Notes under the pieces: model-generated
Databases searched by the model: none
The model's input: only the letters and a program-made list of their open reading frames with translations
What the model was told of the DNA's origin: nothing
Source: Candidatus Obscuribacterales bacterium
GTDB taxonomy: Bacteria > Cyanobacteriota > Vampirovibrionia > Obscuribacterales > Obscuribacteraceae
Reading direction: 5' to 3'
Length of the DNA: 64,000 nucleotides
Assembly (NCBI GenBank): GCA_020050835.1
Contig: JAGVKB010000127.1
Location: 22,737-86,736, forward strand
In this document: in pieces, positions 28,651-37,612 of the stretch
Layout of the letters: every line of letters begins with the position of its first letter
Position numbering within the stretch: position 1 is the stretch's first letter
Program-made: the position numbers and the translations under genes

Positions 28651-28705
28651 AGGAGCCGGCGATTCAAGCTGGGCTTGCCGGGAGCGCGTCTGCCAGCCGG
28701 CTCCT
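28651..28705. repeat. 10-bp inverted repeat, possible attenuated terminator
   Basis: AGGAGCCGGC (28651-28660) is perfectly complementary to GCCGGCTCCT (28696-28705), with 35 nt between. It lies in the 274-bp gap after the histidine kinase and before the giant gene. There is no T-run, so it may be a processing hairpin or Rho-type stop. Confidence 0.35.
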
Positions 28706-28797
28706 GCCAGCGACTTGCTCCACCCGCAGCCGCCAAGCTGGCGCGCCAAGAACGATCAGCTGCAAAGGAAACGGTATTGATTCTAAGCCTTCGCCGG

Positions 28798-30339
28798 CTA
28801 AGTTTTGGCTGCTTGAATTTCGGCTACAGGCTGAGCAACAGGCGGATTGACCGGCACACTAAACCAGAAGGTGCTGCCTTTACCATCTTCACTTTCAACT
28901 CCGATTCGGCCGCCGTGCTGTTCGACGATCGCCTTGCAAATGGCCAAGCCAAGCCCGGTTCCACCTTTTTGCGTGGCATCGGTGGCGCGCACCTGCCTGA
29001 ACCTTTCAAAAATAGTCTCGTGATAGGACTTCGGCACACCACAGCCTTGATCTGTGACTCTCACTTCGATGAAGTCACCGGCTGGTTTCGCGGAGATAGT
29101 GATATTGCCGTCCACAGGCGAGAATTTAACAGCATTGGAGATCAGGTTTACCAACACTTGAATCAAACGATTGCCGTCAGCATACACCGTACAATCCATC
29201 GGATCTGACAACAGGTTAACCTTGTGTTGTTCAGCGAAAACTCTAACCGCCTCAATCGAACGAATTACCACTGGCTCAAGCGGAATATTCTCCGGAATCA
29301 ACTCCAGCCTTCCCGATTCCAGCTTTTCCATATCAAGCAGATCGTTGATTAGGGAGATCAACCTTGATATGTTCCGCTCTGCCAGCTGAGTACGCTTCTG
29401 CCCTTGCTCGGAAAGAGAGCCGTAGGCTCCATGTTGCAGCAATTCGAGAAAACCGCAAACAGAGGTAAGCGGTGTTCTCAGATCGTGACTGACCATCGCC
29501 ACGAACTGCTGCTTCATCTCCTCGACTTCCTTGAGAGCCTTCACCATTTCATGAAATGACTTATCCAATTGCGCAATTTCGTCAAAACCAGTAAGACGCT
29601 CATTAAGCGGCTCATGTTTTACGAGCCGGTTGGTGTTGTCAACAACCAACTCAAGCCGGCGCGTGATACCACGCACAAAGAACAACCCTAAAGCAATTGC
29701 AAAGACGATATTCAGCGCGATGCCACCCATCAATAACTGCTTGACGGTCTGCCTGGAACGGGCTTGAGCTGCCGGCATTTCAGCAATGATCTTCTCCTGC
29801 TCATTCATCAACTCTCGCAAGTCCGTGAACATGTCGTCCTGGAGCTTGGAGAAAACCGGCTTGACCTTTTGAGCGAGCCCGAGCGCTTCCATCATTCGCC
29901 CGCTTTCGGCCAGGGCCATTAGTTTCGTAACGATTCGAACGGCAGAGCTGCTATTTTTGTCAACCCGCTCAACGAGATCGTGGTATCGCGGATCTTCTCT
30001 GACGAGCGCAGTAAGGCGCGCCATCTCTTGAGGAATCTTGTCGGCAGCAGTATGAAACCGCGCTGCAGCCGGTGGTCCGCCATCTTTCATCTGGTAATCG
30101 GCTGCCGCCGTACCGGCATCATACACGAGCTGAAAGATATGATTGGTAATTCCAACTATCTCTTTGGAATGCCGCTCTTTGGCTGCTTCCTGCTCGGCAC
30201 GCGTGAGCAACATCGATAACGCGCCGACAAAGAGCAGCTCGAGAGTTAACAATACCCCTACTAATATCAGCCCTTTGTGAGAGAGCTTCAAATTGACCCG
30301 CACTAGCTCGCCAACGCCCCCTGGAAGTTCATTTGACAA
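28798..30339 (-). CDS. Sensor histidine kinase with four-helix sensor, HAMP, HisKA and HATPase
   Basis: A 513-residue membrane kinase. Two transmembrane helices (about residues 19-41 and 203-226) flank a helical periplasmic domain of the four-helix-bundle/CHASE3 kind. A HAMP linker follows, then the H-box SHDLRTPLTS, N-box NLISNAVKFSP, G1 DQGCGVP and G2 GGTGLGLAI. It should phosphorylate the response regulator encoded 60 bp upstream. The start is uncertain (TTG at 30339; GTG at 30303 is an alternative). The sensor domain gives no ligand clue, but the Pho-box-like operators nearby suggest a phosphate-type or envelope signal. Confidence 0.85.
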   Translation of the reverse strand: MSNELPGGVGELVRVNLKLSHKGLILVGVLLTLELLFVGALSMLLTRAEQEAAKERHSKEIVGITNHIFQLVYDAGTAAADYQMKDGGPPAAARFHTAADKIPQEMARLTALVREDPRYHDLVERVDKNSSSAVRIVTKLMALAESGRMMEALGLAQKVKPVFSKLQDDMFTDLRELMNEQEKIIAEMPAAQARSRQTVKQLLMGGIALNIVFAIALGLFFVRGITRRLELVVDNTNRLVKHEPLNERLTGFDEIAQLDKSFHEMVKALKEVEEMKQQFVAMVSHDLRTPLTSVCGFLELLQHGAYGSLSEQGQKRTQLAERNISRLISLINDLLDMEKLESGRLELIPENIPLEPVVIRSIEAVRVFAEQHKVNLLSDPMDCTVYADGNRLIQVLVNLISNAVKFSPVDGNITISAKPAGDFIEVRVTDQGCGVPKSYHETIFERFRQVRATDATQKGGTGLGLAICKAIVEQHGGRIGVESEDGKGSTFWFSVPVNPPVAQPVAEIQAAKT

Positions 30340-30399
30340 TTCTAGCGCATGTCTTCAAGAGCCGCGGAGCGCTCGAAGGACGTAAGCTCGAGATACAGC

Positions 30400-31077
30400 T
30401 TAGAGTGAAGGATTGATCCGGTATCCAAGTCCATGCACATGCTCGACTACCGAAGGCTGGCCTTCAAGATCGATCTTCTGCCTGAGTCTCTTGAGACAGG
30501 TTCGAAAGGATTCCGGGGTTGACTCGGAATCGGAAGGCCAAACACGATTAAGTATGGCCTCGGACGTGAAAGCTTGCCCCTTGTGTCTCATAAAAAATTC
30601 CAACAAGGCAAACTCTTTGGGAAGCAGCCGGATCTCCTCTTCGCCTCTTGTCACTCGAAAGATTCCTGGCTCCAAGACCAGATTGCCTGCCTTCAAGACA
30701 TTATCCGTATATCCGGTCGGACGGCGAAGCAGAGCTCGCACGCGAGCATGCAACTCCCTCATTTCGAATGGTTTCGTGACGTAATCATCAGCCCCGGCAT
30801 CTAATCCGAATTCCTTTTCCTGAATCGCTCCCTTGCCGGTCAGCATGATTATTGGAGTCGTTCCACCACGATTTCGATACTCCTTGCAAATCTCCACCCC
30901 GCTCAGCCCTGGCAATTGCCAATCTAGAATGACAAGGTCGAATTCGAAAAACAGCAATCTTTCTCGTCCTTCGGTCCCGGTATGAACCACCTCAACCAGG
31001 TGCTTCTGCAGGGTCAAAGAGTCTTCGATGATTACGGTCAGATCTTTATCGTCCTCAACAAGCAGAATCTTTGCCAT
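30400..31077 (-). CDS. OmpR/PhoB-family response regulator
   Basis: A 225-residue regulator. The receiver domain has the acidic pocket VEDDKD, the phospho-acceptor Asp in LVILDWQLPG, Thr in IMLTGKG and Lys in YVTKPFE. The C-terminal winged helix (LPKEFALLEFFMRHKG, then FRTCLKRLRQKI and HGLGYRI) is of the OmpR/PhoB class, which binds direct repeats with 11-bp period. Three such repeats lie within 7 kb, so this protein is the obvious candidate to bind them. The cognate kinase follows after 60 bp. Confidence 0.88.
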   Translation of the reverse strand: MAKILLVEDDKDLTVIIEDSLTLQKHLVEVVHTGTEGRERLLFFEFDLVILDWQLPGLSGVEICKEYRNRGGTTPIIMLTGKGAIQEKEFGLDAGADDYVTKPFEMRELHARVRALLRRPTGYTDNVLKAGNLVLEPGIFRVTRGEEEIRLLPKEFALLEFFMRHKGQAFTSEAILNRVWPSDSESTPESFRTCLKRLRQKIDLEGQPSVVEHVHGLGYRINPSL

Positions 31078-31234
31078 TTAAATTGAAATCCGTAAAGCAG
31101 TCAGGACTCAAAACGCTCGACAATTGTCCAAGAGGCAAGCTCTCGCCATCGCCTGCATTATTCTAGCCGACGCTTCCCCCTGACAGCTCTCGCTTCTAAT
31201 CGCTAGACCGCACAAGCGGCTGGAGATTTACCGG

Positions 31235-31252
31235 TGTCACCCAGATGTCACT
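31235..31252 (+). promoter_or_regulatory. Pho-box-like tandem operator (site C)
   Basis: TGTCACC-N4-TGTCACT on the plus strand, with GATACT 10 nt later (31263-31268) as -10 box. It faces the 57-residue gene starting at 31303, with the same spacing as classical PhoB-dependent promoters. It is also 158 bp upstream of the divergent response regulator and could give feedback control. Confidence 0.65.
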
Positions 31253-31302
31253 GCGGTCCGCCGATACTGCAATCGTCGGGAAGGGATTTGAGGTCAAGAC
31301 TG

Positions 31303-31476
31303 ATGCCAGTCAAGCAAGTAGATGAAATGAAACCGGTCGTTGCTCTGACTATCAATGAGATCGAAAGCAACCGAACGGATGTCAATTTCGATCAAGTGCA
31401 CAGCGCCTTGACCGAACTTGGTTTGTTGCTGGAATTGGCAATGGACAAACTAATAAAGGATTCGACAGCCCACTAG
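31303..31476 (+). CDS. Small acidic protein of unknown function, predicted Pho-box-driven
   Basis: A 57-residue cytoplasmic protein without signal peptide. Its C-terminal half is a predicted amphipathic helix (VHSALTELGLLLELAMDKLIKD). GAGG lies 9 nt before the ATG at 31303; an internal ATG at 31327 would give 49 residues. It has its own operator upstream (31235-31252) and its own terminator downstream (31508-31552), so it is probably a true transcription unit. The size and helix suggest an adaptor or regulator of the adjacent system, as an inference only. Confidence 0.5.
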   Translation: MPVKQVDEMKPVVALTINEIESNRTDVNFDQVHSALTELGLLLELAMDKLIKDSTAH

Positions 31477-31507
31477 GCTAAGAACAGATTCTGTGGGGGC
31501 GCAGAAA

Positions 31508-31552
31508 CCGAAACGCCAGTCTATCAAAGTAGACTGGTGAATTCGGCTTTTT
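31508..31552 (+). terminator. Rho-independent terminator of the small protein gene
   Basis: Inner stem CCAGTCTA / TAGACTGG and outer stem CCGAA / TTCGG, followed on the plus strand by TTTTT (31548-31552). Confidence 0.8.
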
Positions 31553-31574
31553 GTAGGAGCCAATGTCCTTTTAG

Positions 31575-31877
31575 TTACGCCGCTGTGAGAGCACGTTCTA
31601 GCTCGGCTACGACTAGATCGATCTCCTTCAGCAAGGGATGTTGGCTCGGAAGGATTCTAAGCAACCGGCCCAACATATTTCGAGCTTCACCTTCATGATC
31701 GAGCACGGCATGGATCATCGCCAGCTCGTGAATGAACGGCGCAATGGCAAGATTGTCGCGTCCAACGGCTCTCTCTTGGATCATCAAGGCTCTTCGAGCG
31801 TATTCGAGAGCAGTTTCGTAGTCACCGCATTCAACGTGTGTGCTGGCCAGTGTTCGAAGTTCTTCTGCACGGTTCAT
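31575..31877 (-). CDS. Small TPR-like protein
   Basis: A 100-residue soluble protein with about two tetratricopeptide-like helical hairpins (GDYETALEYARRALMIQERA, then IHELAMIHAVLDHEGEARNMLGRLL). TPRs mediate protein binding. The ATG at 31877 is preceded by AGGAGG at 6-7 nt. A longer reading to 32024 adds Pro/Arg-rich residues with no coding look. The motifs are like those of the large TPR proteins at 41.9-45.9 kb. Confidence 0.65.
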   Translation of the reverse strand: MNRAEELRTLASTHVECGDYETALEYARRALMIQERAVGRDNLAIAPFIHELAMIHAVLDHEGEARNMLGRLLRILPSQHPLLKEIDLVVAELERALTAA

Positions 31878-32217
31878 GGCAGACCTCCTATAAAGCGAGA
31901 CTAAGCCACTGCTTAAAACAGCAGCGTCTCTGTTACCTGACTTCTTAAACCTGCCTCCATCCCTCCGACGATTCGGTGGTGTTGGTCTTTGCACCGGCGG
32001 TGATACCGCCTCGCAGAGAGGCAAGAAGGCTATGTTTGATTCGAAGTGGTACGATTCTAAGCCGCCTCTAACCTTTTGCCAAGGCCTCCAATCCTATAGA
32101 AGGTTTATCACCATCGCATATATCGGAACGCCTCAATGCCCACCTAGCCAGAGCCAGAAAGATTGGACACCAGCGATCAATTTGGATTAACTCTCAAAGC
32201 CGAGCGACATTAAGTGC
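31878..32217. other. Intergenic region with small hairpins
   Basis: The stretch lies upstream of the small TPR gene. It has two short adjacent inverted repeats near 32005-32030 (GCGGT/ACCGC and GCCTC/GAGGC), possibly a structured 5' UTR. I see no convincing gene or promoter. Confidence 0.3.
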
Positions 32218-32787
32218 TCAATGCCCCCGCCAGTCCTTCCTTGTACGCAGTTTGTAGCAAACAAACGACCTGAGCTCCTCAGTTGTCAGGCTCTTTGCTA
32301 ACGCTTGCCAGAGGACTTTGCGTGACTTATCTCGAAAACCGCGTGCCAGTCCGAAAAAATCCATCAACTCGATCGCTTCTTCGCGCCAGAGTAATTGAGC
32401 GAGCGCAAGCGGATCGAGATCCCGATTGCGAATAGCCGGCCAGATTTCATTGGCATACGGCTGGCCGTCCTTTCTGCCGACCGCGATTAATCCCCAACAG
32501 GGCGGCACAATCCTGACGGCATGTTCAACGTGCTTTTCGTCGGCTACCAGAGTCATCCGATCGAATACCTTTTTGTAGGCCGCCTGCTGCGCCGGCAAGC
32601 GCTCTAAATTGTCGGACTCACTTTTGATCTCATAGCCATGCAGGCTATCATTGATCACCGCCACGTCCACCCTCACCAGTCCACGCAGCAACACCAGCTC
32701 GTCCACCATTCTGGAGTCCGGGTGTTCGCTCTTGATCTTCTTAAGTTCCGTGCGATACAAGAGATTTCGGACGTCGGATTCTTTCAT
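32218..32787 (-). CDS. sce7726-family protein, PD-(D/E)XK nuclease-like
   Basis: A 189-residue protein. The MKESDVRNLL start and the VRVDVAVINDSLHGYEIKSESDNLERLPAQ core match the sce7726 family. The Asp of RVDVAV and the E-x-K of YEIKSESD form a PD-(D/E)XK-type active site, so it is a possible DNA or RNA nuclease. Such genes are frequent near mobile or defence loci, but none are visible here. A helical C-terminus ends with TRKDWRGH. It is divergent from the oxidoreductase at 32978. Confidence 0.7.
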   Translation of the reverse strand: MKESDVRNLLYRTELKKIKSEHPDSRMVDELVLLRGLVRVDVAVINDSLHGYEIKSESDNLERLPAQQAAYKKVFDRMTLVADEKHVEHAVRIVPPCWGLIAVGRKDGQPYANEIWPAIRNRDLDPLALAQLLWREEAIELMDFFGLARGFRDKSRKVLWQALAKSLTTEELRSFVCYKLRTRKDWRGH

Positions 32788-32977
32788 GGCTGTGGTGGCT
32801 CATCTGGTGGCACACTCATTCTAACTGAATCTGCCGAATGGCAAAAGTAGTCCGTGCACTGCACTCCGTTGTCAGGGCATTGGCAAGAACTTAACCGACT
32901 GCTGTTTCAAGGAGGTACAAACCTAATACAATTGCGGTAGAAATTTCGCGTACCTTGACTGCTGAAGGGATTGGTTT

Positions 32978-33943
32978 GTGAAGAAACTAAAGTGGGGAGT
33001 GCTGGGTTGCTCATCCTTTGCATTCCGGCGCGCTATTCCGGCATTGTTACAGGCGGAGTTGTCCGACCTCGTCGCTGTAGCCAGCAGAACTCCGGACAAA
33101 GCCGAGTCATTCCGCTCTACCTTTGGTATCAAACGCGCGTACGGAACTTATGACGAACTCCTAAGCGATCCCGAGATTGAGGCGATTCATATCACCACAG
33201 TCAACGGACTGCACGCCGACTGGATGGTGAAGGCGCTGGAGAACGGCAAGCACATATTGTGCGAAAAACCATTTACCGTAAATCTGTCACAAGCCGAGCG
33301 AGTCTACGCCTTAGCGAGCGCTTCCAAACTGCAGGTTATGGAGGCATTCGTCTGGCGCCACCATCCGCAACATAACTCTGCCATGCAGGCGATCGAGCAA
33401 GGAGCAATCGGCGAGGTACGCTTGGTACGACCGGCATTTACATTTCTACTCAAAGATCCAAGTATTCGCTGCGACCCGGTTCTCGGTGGCGGCAGCGTAC
33501 TAGATGCGGGTTGCTACCCAATCAGTTCAGCCCGTTACTATTTCCGCGCTGAGCCCACTACTGTTAACACCCGAGGCTTCATTCACCCCGAGTACAAGGT
33601 AGACATGAACGTCGCAGGTATGCTGGAATTCAGCGACGGCGTAGCACTTATAGACTGTGGATTCGATTCACCGTTTCGAACAGACTTGGAGATCGTCGGA
33701 ACTAAAGGGCGAATTTACTTTCCAAAAGCATGGCAGCCTCCGGAGAGAGCCACCATCTTTATAAATGAAGAAGCAGTCGTGCTGCCTCCTTGCAATCAAT
33801 ATGTACTCCAGGTCGAGCAGTTCTCGCAATGCGTGCTCAATCAGTCGCCGGTCGGACACGGCATTGAGGATGCCTACAAGCAGATGAAAACAATCGCCGC
33901 AGTTCTAAGGTCAATTGAAAGTGGCAAGCCGGAGGCCGTCTAA
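32978..33943 (+). CDS. Gfo/Idh/MocA-family oxidoreductase
   Basis: A 321-residue NAD(P)-dependent dehydrogenase with Rossmann start KWGVLGCSSFA, VASRTPDKAESF, the HITTVNGLHADW strand and the family motif ILCEKPFTVN with catalytic Lys. The C-terminal domain has MEAFVWRHHPQH and GGGSVLDAGCYPIS. Substrates in this family are sugars, inositols or related diols; nothing local narrows it. Start is GTG with AAGGGA upstream. Confidence 0.88.
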   Translation: MKKLKWGVLGCSSFAFRRAIPALLQAELSDLVAVASRTPDKAESFRSTFGIKRAYGTYDELLSDPEIEAIHITTVNGLHADWMVKALENGKHILCEKPFTVNLSQAERVYALASASKLQVMEAFVWRHHPQHNSAMQAIEQGAIGEVRLVRPAFTFLLKDPSIRCDPVLGGGSVLDAGCYPISSARYYFRAEPTTVNTRGFIHPEYKVDMNVAGMLEFSDGVALIDCGFDSPFRTDLEIVGTKGRIYFPKAWQPPERATIFINEEAVVLPPCNQYVLQVEQFSQCVLNQSPVGHGIEDAYKQMKTIAAVLRSIESGKPEAV

Positions 33944-34032
33944 TCAACCAACAGCGCAGCGGGCGATGCATGGCATCGCCCACAGAACACCATAAATATG
34001 CAGCTTGACGCTCGAGAGGAAATCTACTTGAG

Positions 34033-35751
34033 CTAATTCGCCAGCATTCCATCGCGATAAACTTCCTTGCCTGCGAAGAGCGTCAGTAGGACTTTTGTCG
34101 TATGAATCTGTTTGGGCAGAATCGAAAACAGATTCCTGTCCAATACTGTCAAGTCGGCAGACTTGCCGACCTCAATCGAGCCGGTCTCTCGCTCCAGTCG
34201 ATTGGCATAAGCGGCATTAATCGTATAGGCCGCCAGAACTACCGGCAAGTCCACTTTCTCGGCTGAATTCCAGGACGAGCTCTTGGTATCGCCAGGGTTT
34301 CGATGCGTAATTGCAACTTCAATCGCGTCGAGCGGATTTAAGCTGGTGACTGGCCAATCGCTGCCGCAGACAATCATTGCGCCGGTTCGGTAGATGGAGG
34401 CAAACGGGTATTGCAGTCTTGCCCGGGCCGGACCTAGAACCGGCTCGGTCAACCGCATCATGTATTCGTCACTTTGCATCCAAAACGGTTGGAAGTTCGC
34501 AATGACGTTTAGCTTTCTGAAGCGTTGCCGATCGGCCGGATCGATCACTTGCAGGTGGGCAATCTCATGGCGGGAGTCTCGACGACCATTCGCATTACTT
34601 GCTAATTCAAGCGAATCCAAAGCTACCTTGACGGCTCGGTCACCGATCGCATGGATGTGAATTTGGAACCCTTCTTTGTCGAGCGCCTTAGTCAAGAGTG
34701 CGAAGTTATCCGGTTCGAAATTGAGCGTTCCGCTCTGGCCGTGGCCGCCTACATATGGATGCAACATCGCCGCAGTATGCGCCTCAATTACTCCGTCCGC
34801 AAACATTTTTGCCGAGCTCGCCCGAACATTTTTTGTAGTGGCCTCCGAGCGAAGTTTGACCAGATCCACAACCTGCTTCTCGCCCTTGGACGGATCGACC
34901 AAGAGGCATGCCACTACTTTCAGTGTCAACTCGCCCTGCCGATCCAATTGCTGGTACGTCTCCAGCTCCCGGCGAGAGACACAAGCATCTTGAACGGCTG
35001 TGATTCCTAGCCGATTCAAGGTGGACTGAACACTCTTCAACGCTGCCAGGCGCTTCTCCAGCGAAGGCTTGGGTACATGCCTGCCGACTAATTCGCAGGC
35101 ACTCTCACGCAGGGTGCCGGTCGGTTCGCCGCTCTTCGAGTCCTTCTCAATTCGTCCGTGCGGTGGGTTGACACTGTCTTTCGTAAGACCGGCCAGCTTT
35201 AGCGCCGAACTATTGACCCAGCAAGAATGACCATCTTCCGACTCCAGATAGACCGGCTTATCCTTTACTATTTTGTCGAGATCCGCCTTGTTTGGGTTCG
35301 CATTCGGGAAGACTGGCAGCTTCCACCCGCCGCCGATTATCCATTCCTTTCGAGAATTCTCGCTGACATATTTTTCGATCGCCTTGAGTATGGCTGCTCT
35401 AGTCGAAAAGGCACTGAGATCGAGCTCCAATCTCTCTATGCCGCCGGTAACAGGATGAACATGACAATCCTGAAAGGAAGGCAAAACCATTTTGCCGTTC
35501 AGCTCAATTACCTTGCTATGCCAGTCTTGATAATCCTTGACGCCTTCGTTCGATCCAACATAGACAATCTTGCCGTCAGCCACAGCCACAGCCTCTGCCC
35601 ATCGGCGTGACGCGTCCATGGTATAAATGGCGCCGCTGGAAAGTATAAGATCGGCCTTCATTTTTTCGCCTGCGGCCGCACATGGCAAAATCTGAGCGCA
35701 GAAGCAAAGCAGGCTGGCTACATAGTAAATAGACTTCGACTTCATGATCAT
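34033..35751 (-). CDS. Secreted amidohydrolase, YtcJ-like
   Basis: A 572-residue protein with an N-terminal signal peptide (MKSKSIYYVASLLCFCAQIL, then AAA). The amidohydrolase 3 (YtcJ) fold is shown by QDCHVHPVTGG (metal His-x-His), a HIHAIGDRAVKVAL segment, HEIAHLQV and CGSDWPVTSLNP with the metal Asp. It hydrolyses amide or related bonds; the substrate is unknown, and export suggests a periplasmic scavenging role. Start at 35751 (ATG) with an ATG two codons later as alternative. Confidence 0.85.
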   Translation of the reverse strand: MIMKSKSIYYVASLLCFCAQILPCAAAGEKMKADLILSSGAIYTMDASRRWAEAVAVADGKIVYVGSNEGVKDYQDWHSKVIELNGKMVLPSFQDCHVHPVTGGIERLELDLSAFSTRAAILKAIEKYVSENSRKEWIIGGGWKLPVFPNANPNKADLDKIVKDKPVYLESEDGHSCWVNSSALKLAGLTKDSVNPPHGRIEKDSKSGEPTGTLRESACELVGRHVPKPSLEKRLAALKSVQSTLNRLGITAVQDACVSRRELETYQQLDRQGELTLKVVACLLVDPSKGEKQVVDLVKLRSEATTKNVRASSAKMFADGVIEAHTAAMLHPYVGGHGQSGTLNFEPDNFALLTKALDKEGFQIHIHAIGDRAVKVALDSLELASNANGRRDSRHEIAHLQVIDPADRQRFRKLNVIANFQPFWMQSDEYMMRLTEPVLGPARARLQYPFASIYRTGAMIVCGSDWPVTSLNPLDAIEVAITHRNPGDTKSSSWNSAEKVDLPVVLAAYTINAAYANRLERETGSIEVGKSADLTVLDRNLFSILPKQIHTTKVLLTLFAGKEVYRDGMLAN

Positions 35752-36070
35752 TCAAACCGCCCGTTTATTTACACTGGACCGTCCAAGCAACGAAACAATA
35801 GCATGAGCCTAAAAACAGCCTGGTGGACCACTGCCGAAAGAAGCGACCGAAGTTGTCTCGTCCCGTGGTTTATTAATCGATTCACGTTGCAAAGAGTAGA
35901 TGCAATCGTTAAACTCAAGTCTGAGCAAGGTTCGGCTACTATGTGCGGTCCAAATGAACGCGAACAGCCTTTCTGACTGCCAGCCGAGGCATGCTGTGAA
36001 TCCTGTGCTCTCCGGGCGCCCGGCCGGGCACCGGTACAAATTGGACGATGGCGTAAGGGGCTTCTGACGG
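35752..36070. other. Divergent intergenic region
   Basis: It separates the amidohydrolase from the DisA_N-like gene. A 12-bp palindrome CCGGGCGCCCGG lies at 36012-36023, about 50 bp before the plus-strand gene, and may be a 5'-UTR hairpin or operator. No gene is supported. Confidence 0.3.
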
Positions 36071-37540
36071 ATGTTGTTGAGCATGTTCGGCGAACGAGTT
36101 GGACCAGCTGACAATCTGCACTTCAACGAATTGGCTATGCCGATTCTGATCTTTCAAGTGATCGAAGGGCTGCGCCGCGGCTTGTCACGATTTATGGGAC
36201 AGAGCCGGGTGGCGCTTCTATTGTCCAATCAAGAAGACGCCCCTGTCTTTATATTTGACCCGCATGGGCTGCTATCCACTTACAAAACCGACTTGAAACA
36301 CTTTTATCTTGACTCGCATGAATGGCGCAAACACCCGCCGTTCTCAGCGGGAGCCGGTTCGGCATACAATTGCACCGGGCCTGCCTTGCCCGGCTTGATC
36401 TCATGCGGCCGGCAGTCATCGGCAGTGTCTTATCAAATGTGGTTTGCGGCAGCGCACCCGGCGCTCTGCTCAGACGGGCCGATTGAGGAATGGCTGGCGA
36501 AAGCCTCCTGGATTCTCGCTCACGAGCTGGCGGTCGGCACCAGCCTGTTCACCAGCTCGGCGACGCACACGCTCGAGTCGTATGGACGCTACGCCATTTC
36601 AGATTACCTCCTTTTCCAACTGCGCAAAATTCTGCGCGCCGAACCTGGATTTCGCCCGGAAGACATCTTGAGCTCAATTGCTTCGATTTCGACCACCTAC
36701 GAAGAAGGCAAGCTTCCGACCGGCTCCTTAGTCTATGTCAGCAGCAAAACTCTGGCATCGCTTGATGCAATCGTCCGTTTCCCTGACGGTACCGGTCCAT
36801 CGATCAAAGAACACAAACATGCCAGAAAACTTTTAACGATGGTGGAAAGGACAGATCGTTATCTAATCTCGGACGGGCAAACCGTACTCGGGATCGGCTC
36901 TGGCCCCATTCCAGAAAGTGCCGTAGCTGCGCACTTTCGGCATGGTCATGGCGAAGTCTCACTGGGACAGAAACCGATCTGCACCTTTAATGAAGGTGAG
37001 TTTTCGGGTCTTGGCCGGATGCCTCAGCTGCAAGAGCTTCAGGCTTCCATCTCACGAAAGTTAGCTGATCCCGCCTCCGGCTCTCAGTTGCTGCATGGCA
37101 TCGCCAATCTAGTGCAGGTAGCCCAGGACCTCGGGCATGGCTGCACTGTCGTAGTAGATTTTGGTAACCCGATGCGATCCATACCGGGGCAGACGCTTGA
37201 GCATCCTTTGTTGCTATCAGAGAATCTCGACCTGGTTGAAGGAATGTCCAAGATCGATGGTGCACTGCACCTCGATGCCTCCGGTAGGCTCCATGCCTTC
37301 GCCTGTTTGCTCGACGGCAAGGCGGTCGAAGGTGAAGATCGCGCCAGAGGAGCACGCTATAATTCCGCCCTGCGCTTCACCGCCGACTGTGAGCAATCAC
37401 TTGCTGTCGTCGTATCGGCTGACGGCCCGGTGGCAATTCTGCAAGGCGGCAAACAGATCAATCTGCCGCCGGTCTGGTCTGCGAAAGACAGTGTCTACAT
37501 GGAACCGCCCACTCTCGACTCCTGGCTCGGCAGCAAGTAA
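36071..37540 (+). CDS. DisA_N (diadenylate cyclase)-like protein with altered catalytic motif
   Basis: A 489-residue soluble protein. Residues about 355-460 match the diadenylate cyclase fold: TVVVDFGNP, then LEHPLLLSENLDLVEG, the KIDGALHLD segment with the DGA motif at 396-398, ACLLDG, and GARYNSA at 427-433 where active DACs carry G-T/A-R-H-R-A-A. So the RHR triad reads RYN. The N-terminal 300 residues are an unassigned domain, as in predicted DAC proteins with N-terminal sensor domains. It could make c-di-AMP with altered chemistry, bind a nucleotide, or be inactive. GGGG precedes the ATG weakly; another ATG lies at 36083. The argC remnant follows after 72 bp. Confidence 0.6.
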   Translation: MLLSMFGERVGPADNLHFNELAMPILIFQVIEGLRRGLSRFMGQSRVALLLSNQEDAPVFIFDPHGLLSTYKTDLKHFYLDSHEWRKHPPFSAGAGSAYNCTGPALPGLISCGRQSSAVSYQMWFAAAHPALCSDGPIEEWLAKASWILAHELAVGTSLFTSSATHTLESYGRYAISDYLLFQLRKILRAEPGFRPEDILSSIASISTTYEEGKLPTGSLVYVSSKTLASLDAIVRFPDGTGPSIKEHKHARKLLTMVERTDRYLISDGQTVLGIGSGPIPESAVAAHFRHGHGEVSLGQKPICTFNEGEFSGLGRMPQLQELQASISRKLADPASGSQLLHGIANLVQVAQDLGHGCTVVVDFGNPMRSIPGQTLEHPLLLSENLDLVEGMSKIDGALHLDASGRLHAFACLLDGKAVEGEDRARGARYNSALRFTADCEQSLAVVVSADGPVAILQGGKQINLPPVWSAKDSVYMEPPTLDSWLGSK

Positions 37541-37612
37541 GGCGCGATCGGCCGGCTTTCAATCCACTATAGTTCTACATCTACATGTTGTTTCAGGTGA
37601 CAGTGGGCAAAT

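Noticed and set aside
28561..29208. Plus-strand frame over the giant-gene promoter and kinase end
   Set aside because: It runs antisense through the histidine kinase and over the operator; no family resemblance.
31878..32024. N-terminal extension of the small TPR protein
   Set aside because: AGGAGG sits directly before the internal ATG and the extension lacks coding character.
35809..36126. Minus-strand frame in the divergent gap
   Set aside because: No ribosome site, no recognisable composition, and overlaps the start of the DisA_N-like gene.
37596..37602. Single GGTGACA before the argC remnant
   Set aside because: Lacks the second repeat at 11 bp, so it is not counted as a Pho-box-like site.
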